From the NCBI GenBank assembly GCA_019308645.1, contig JAFDHR010000122.1:1-6855 (forward strand): a DNA stretch of 6,855 nt, read 5' to 3'. Origin of the DNA: Deltaproteobacteria bacterium. Its GTDB lineage: Bacteria; Desulfobacterota; DSM-4660; Desulfatiglandales; B25-G16. Under the pieces are notes generated by a model. It was not told the DNA's origin. It ran no database searches and worked only from the letters and a program-made list of their open reading frames with translations. Shown here one piece after another: positions 6,732 to 6,855 of this stretch. Within the stretch, counting starts at the first letter, position 1. Every line of letters starts with the position of its first letter. The position numbers and the translations under genes are program-made.

Positions 6732-6855
6732 ATTGATTTTTAATCCCGATTTATCAGCGATTTTATGGGACTAATTCATTTGACTATATGGCTAAAGTTT
6801 CTATCAGAGCCTGGAATTCAAGTTGATAATATAGAGCCAAACGGTCCTGGCTCAA

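Larger units (their letters stand above)
6498..6855. other. 358-bp gap upstream of recG, to the window edge
   Basis: I see no coding frame of credible length on either strand. The gap contains a candidate recG promoter (6542-6570, - strand), a GC-rich palindrome (6707-6731), and near the right edge a 6-bp inverted repeat gagcca/tggctc (6834-6839 and 6848-6853, 8-nt loop). A weak + strand pair TTGACT (6779-6784) with TATCAG (6802-6807), 17-base spacer, could be a promoter for a gene beyond the window, but it is not strong enough to call separately. Confidence 0.6.

Noticed and set aside
1..6855. A multi-gene defence system or mobile island
   Set aside because: The genes are housekeeping or lone genes in alternating orientations, with no nuclease, toxin, integrase, transposase or tRNA attachment site.

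Overview
This is a piece of bacterial chromosome, AT-rich by eye, with ordinary housekeeping genes and AT-richer gaps between them. There is no phage, plasmid, transposase, rRNA, tRNA or CRISPR signature. The lineage cannot be fixed from the sequence. The mix of an AT-rich background with GC-rich palindromic repeats in the gaps resembles environmental bacteria such as anammox planctomycetes or deltaproteobacteria, but that is an impression from memory.

Layout from left to right: (1) the C-terminal half of mnmG (tRNA wobble-uridine modification) on the + strand, cut by the window edge; (2) a 322-bp gap holding a nested palindromic element with a GC-rich core; (3) rarD, a ten-helix EamA/DMT-type permease on the - strand, convergent with mnmG; (4) a 728-bp gap with a second, AT-rich palindromic repeat followed by a promoter region; (5) a 456-codon soluble protein of unrecognised family on the + strand, starting at TTG behind a strong Shine-Dalgarno sequence; (6) a 104-bp convergent gap; (7) a full-length recG (branched-DNA helicase) on the - strand; (8) a 358-bp terminal gap with a candidate recG promoter and a third, GC-rich palindrome.

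No two neighbouring genes are codirectional and close, so no operon is visible and each gene appears to be transcribed alone. The genes do not form a pathway: MnmG acts on tRNA, RarD in the membrane and RecG on stalled replication forks and recombination intermediates. I see no convincing multi-gene novel system. The points most worth following are the unrecognised 456-residue protein, which has a helical segment faintly like a histidine-kinase dimerisation helix without its histidine; two unusual residues in RecG helicase motif V; and three different palindromic repeats, one in each of the three large gaps.
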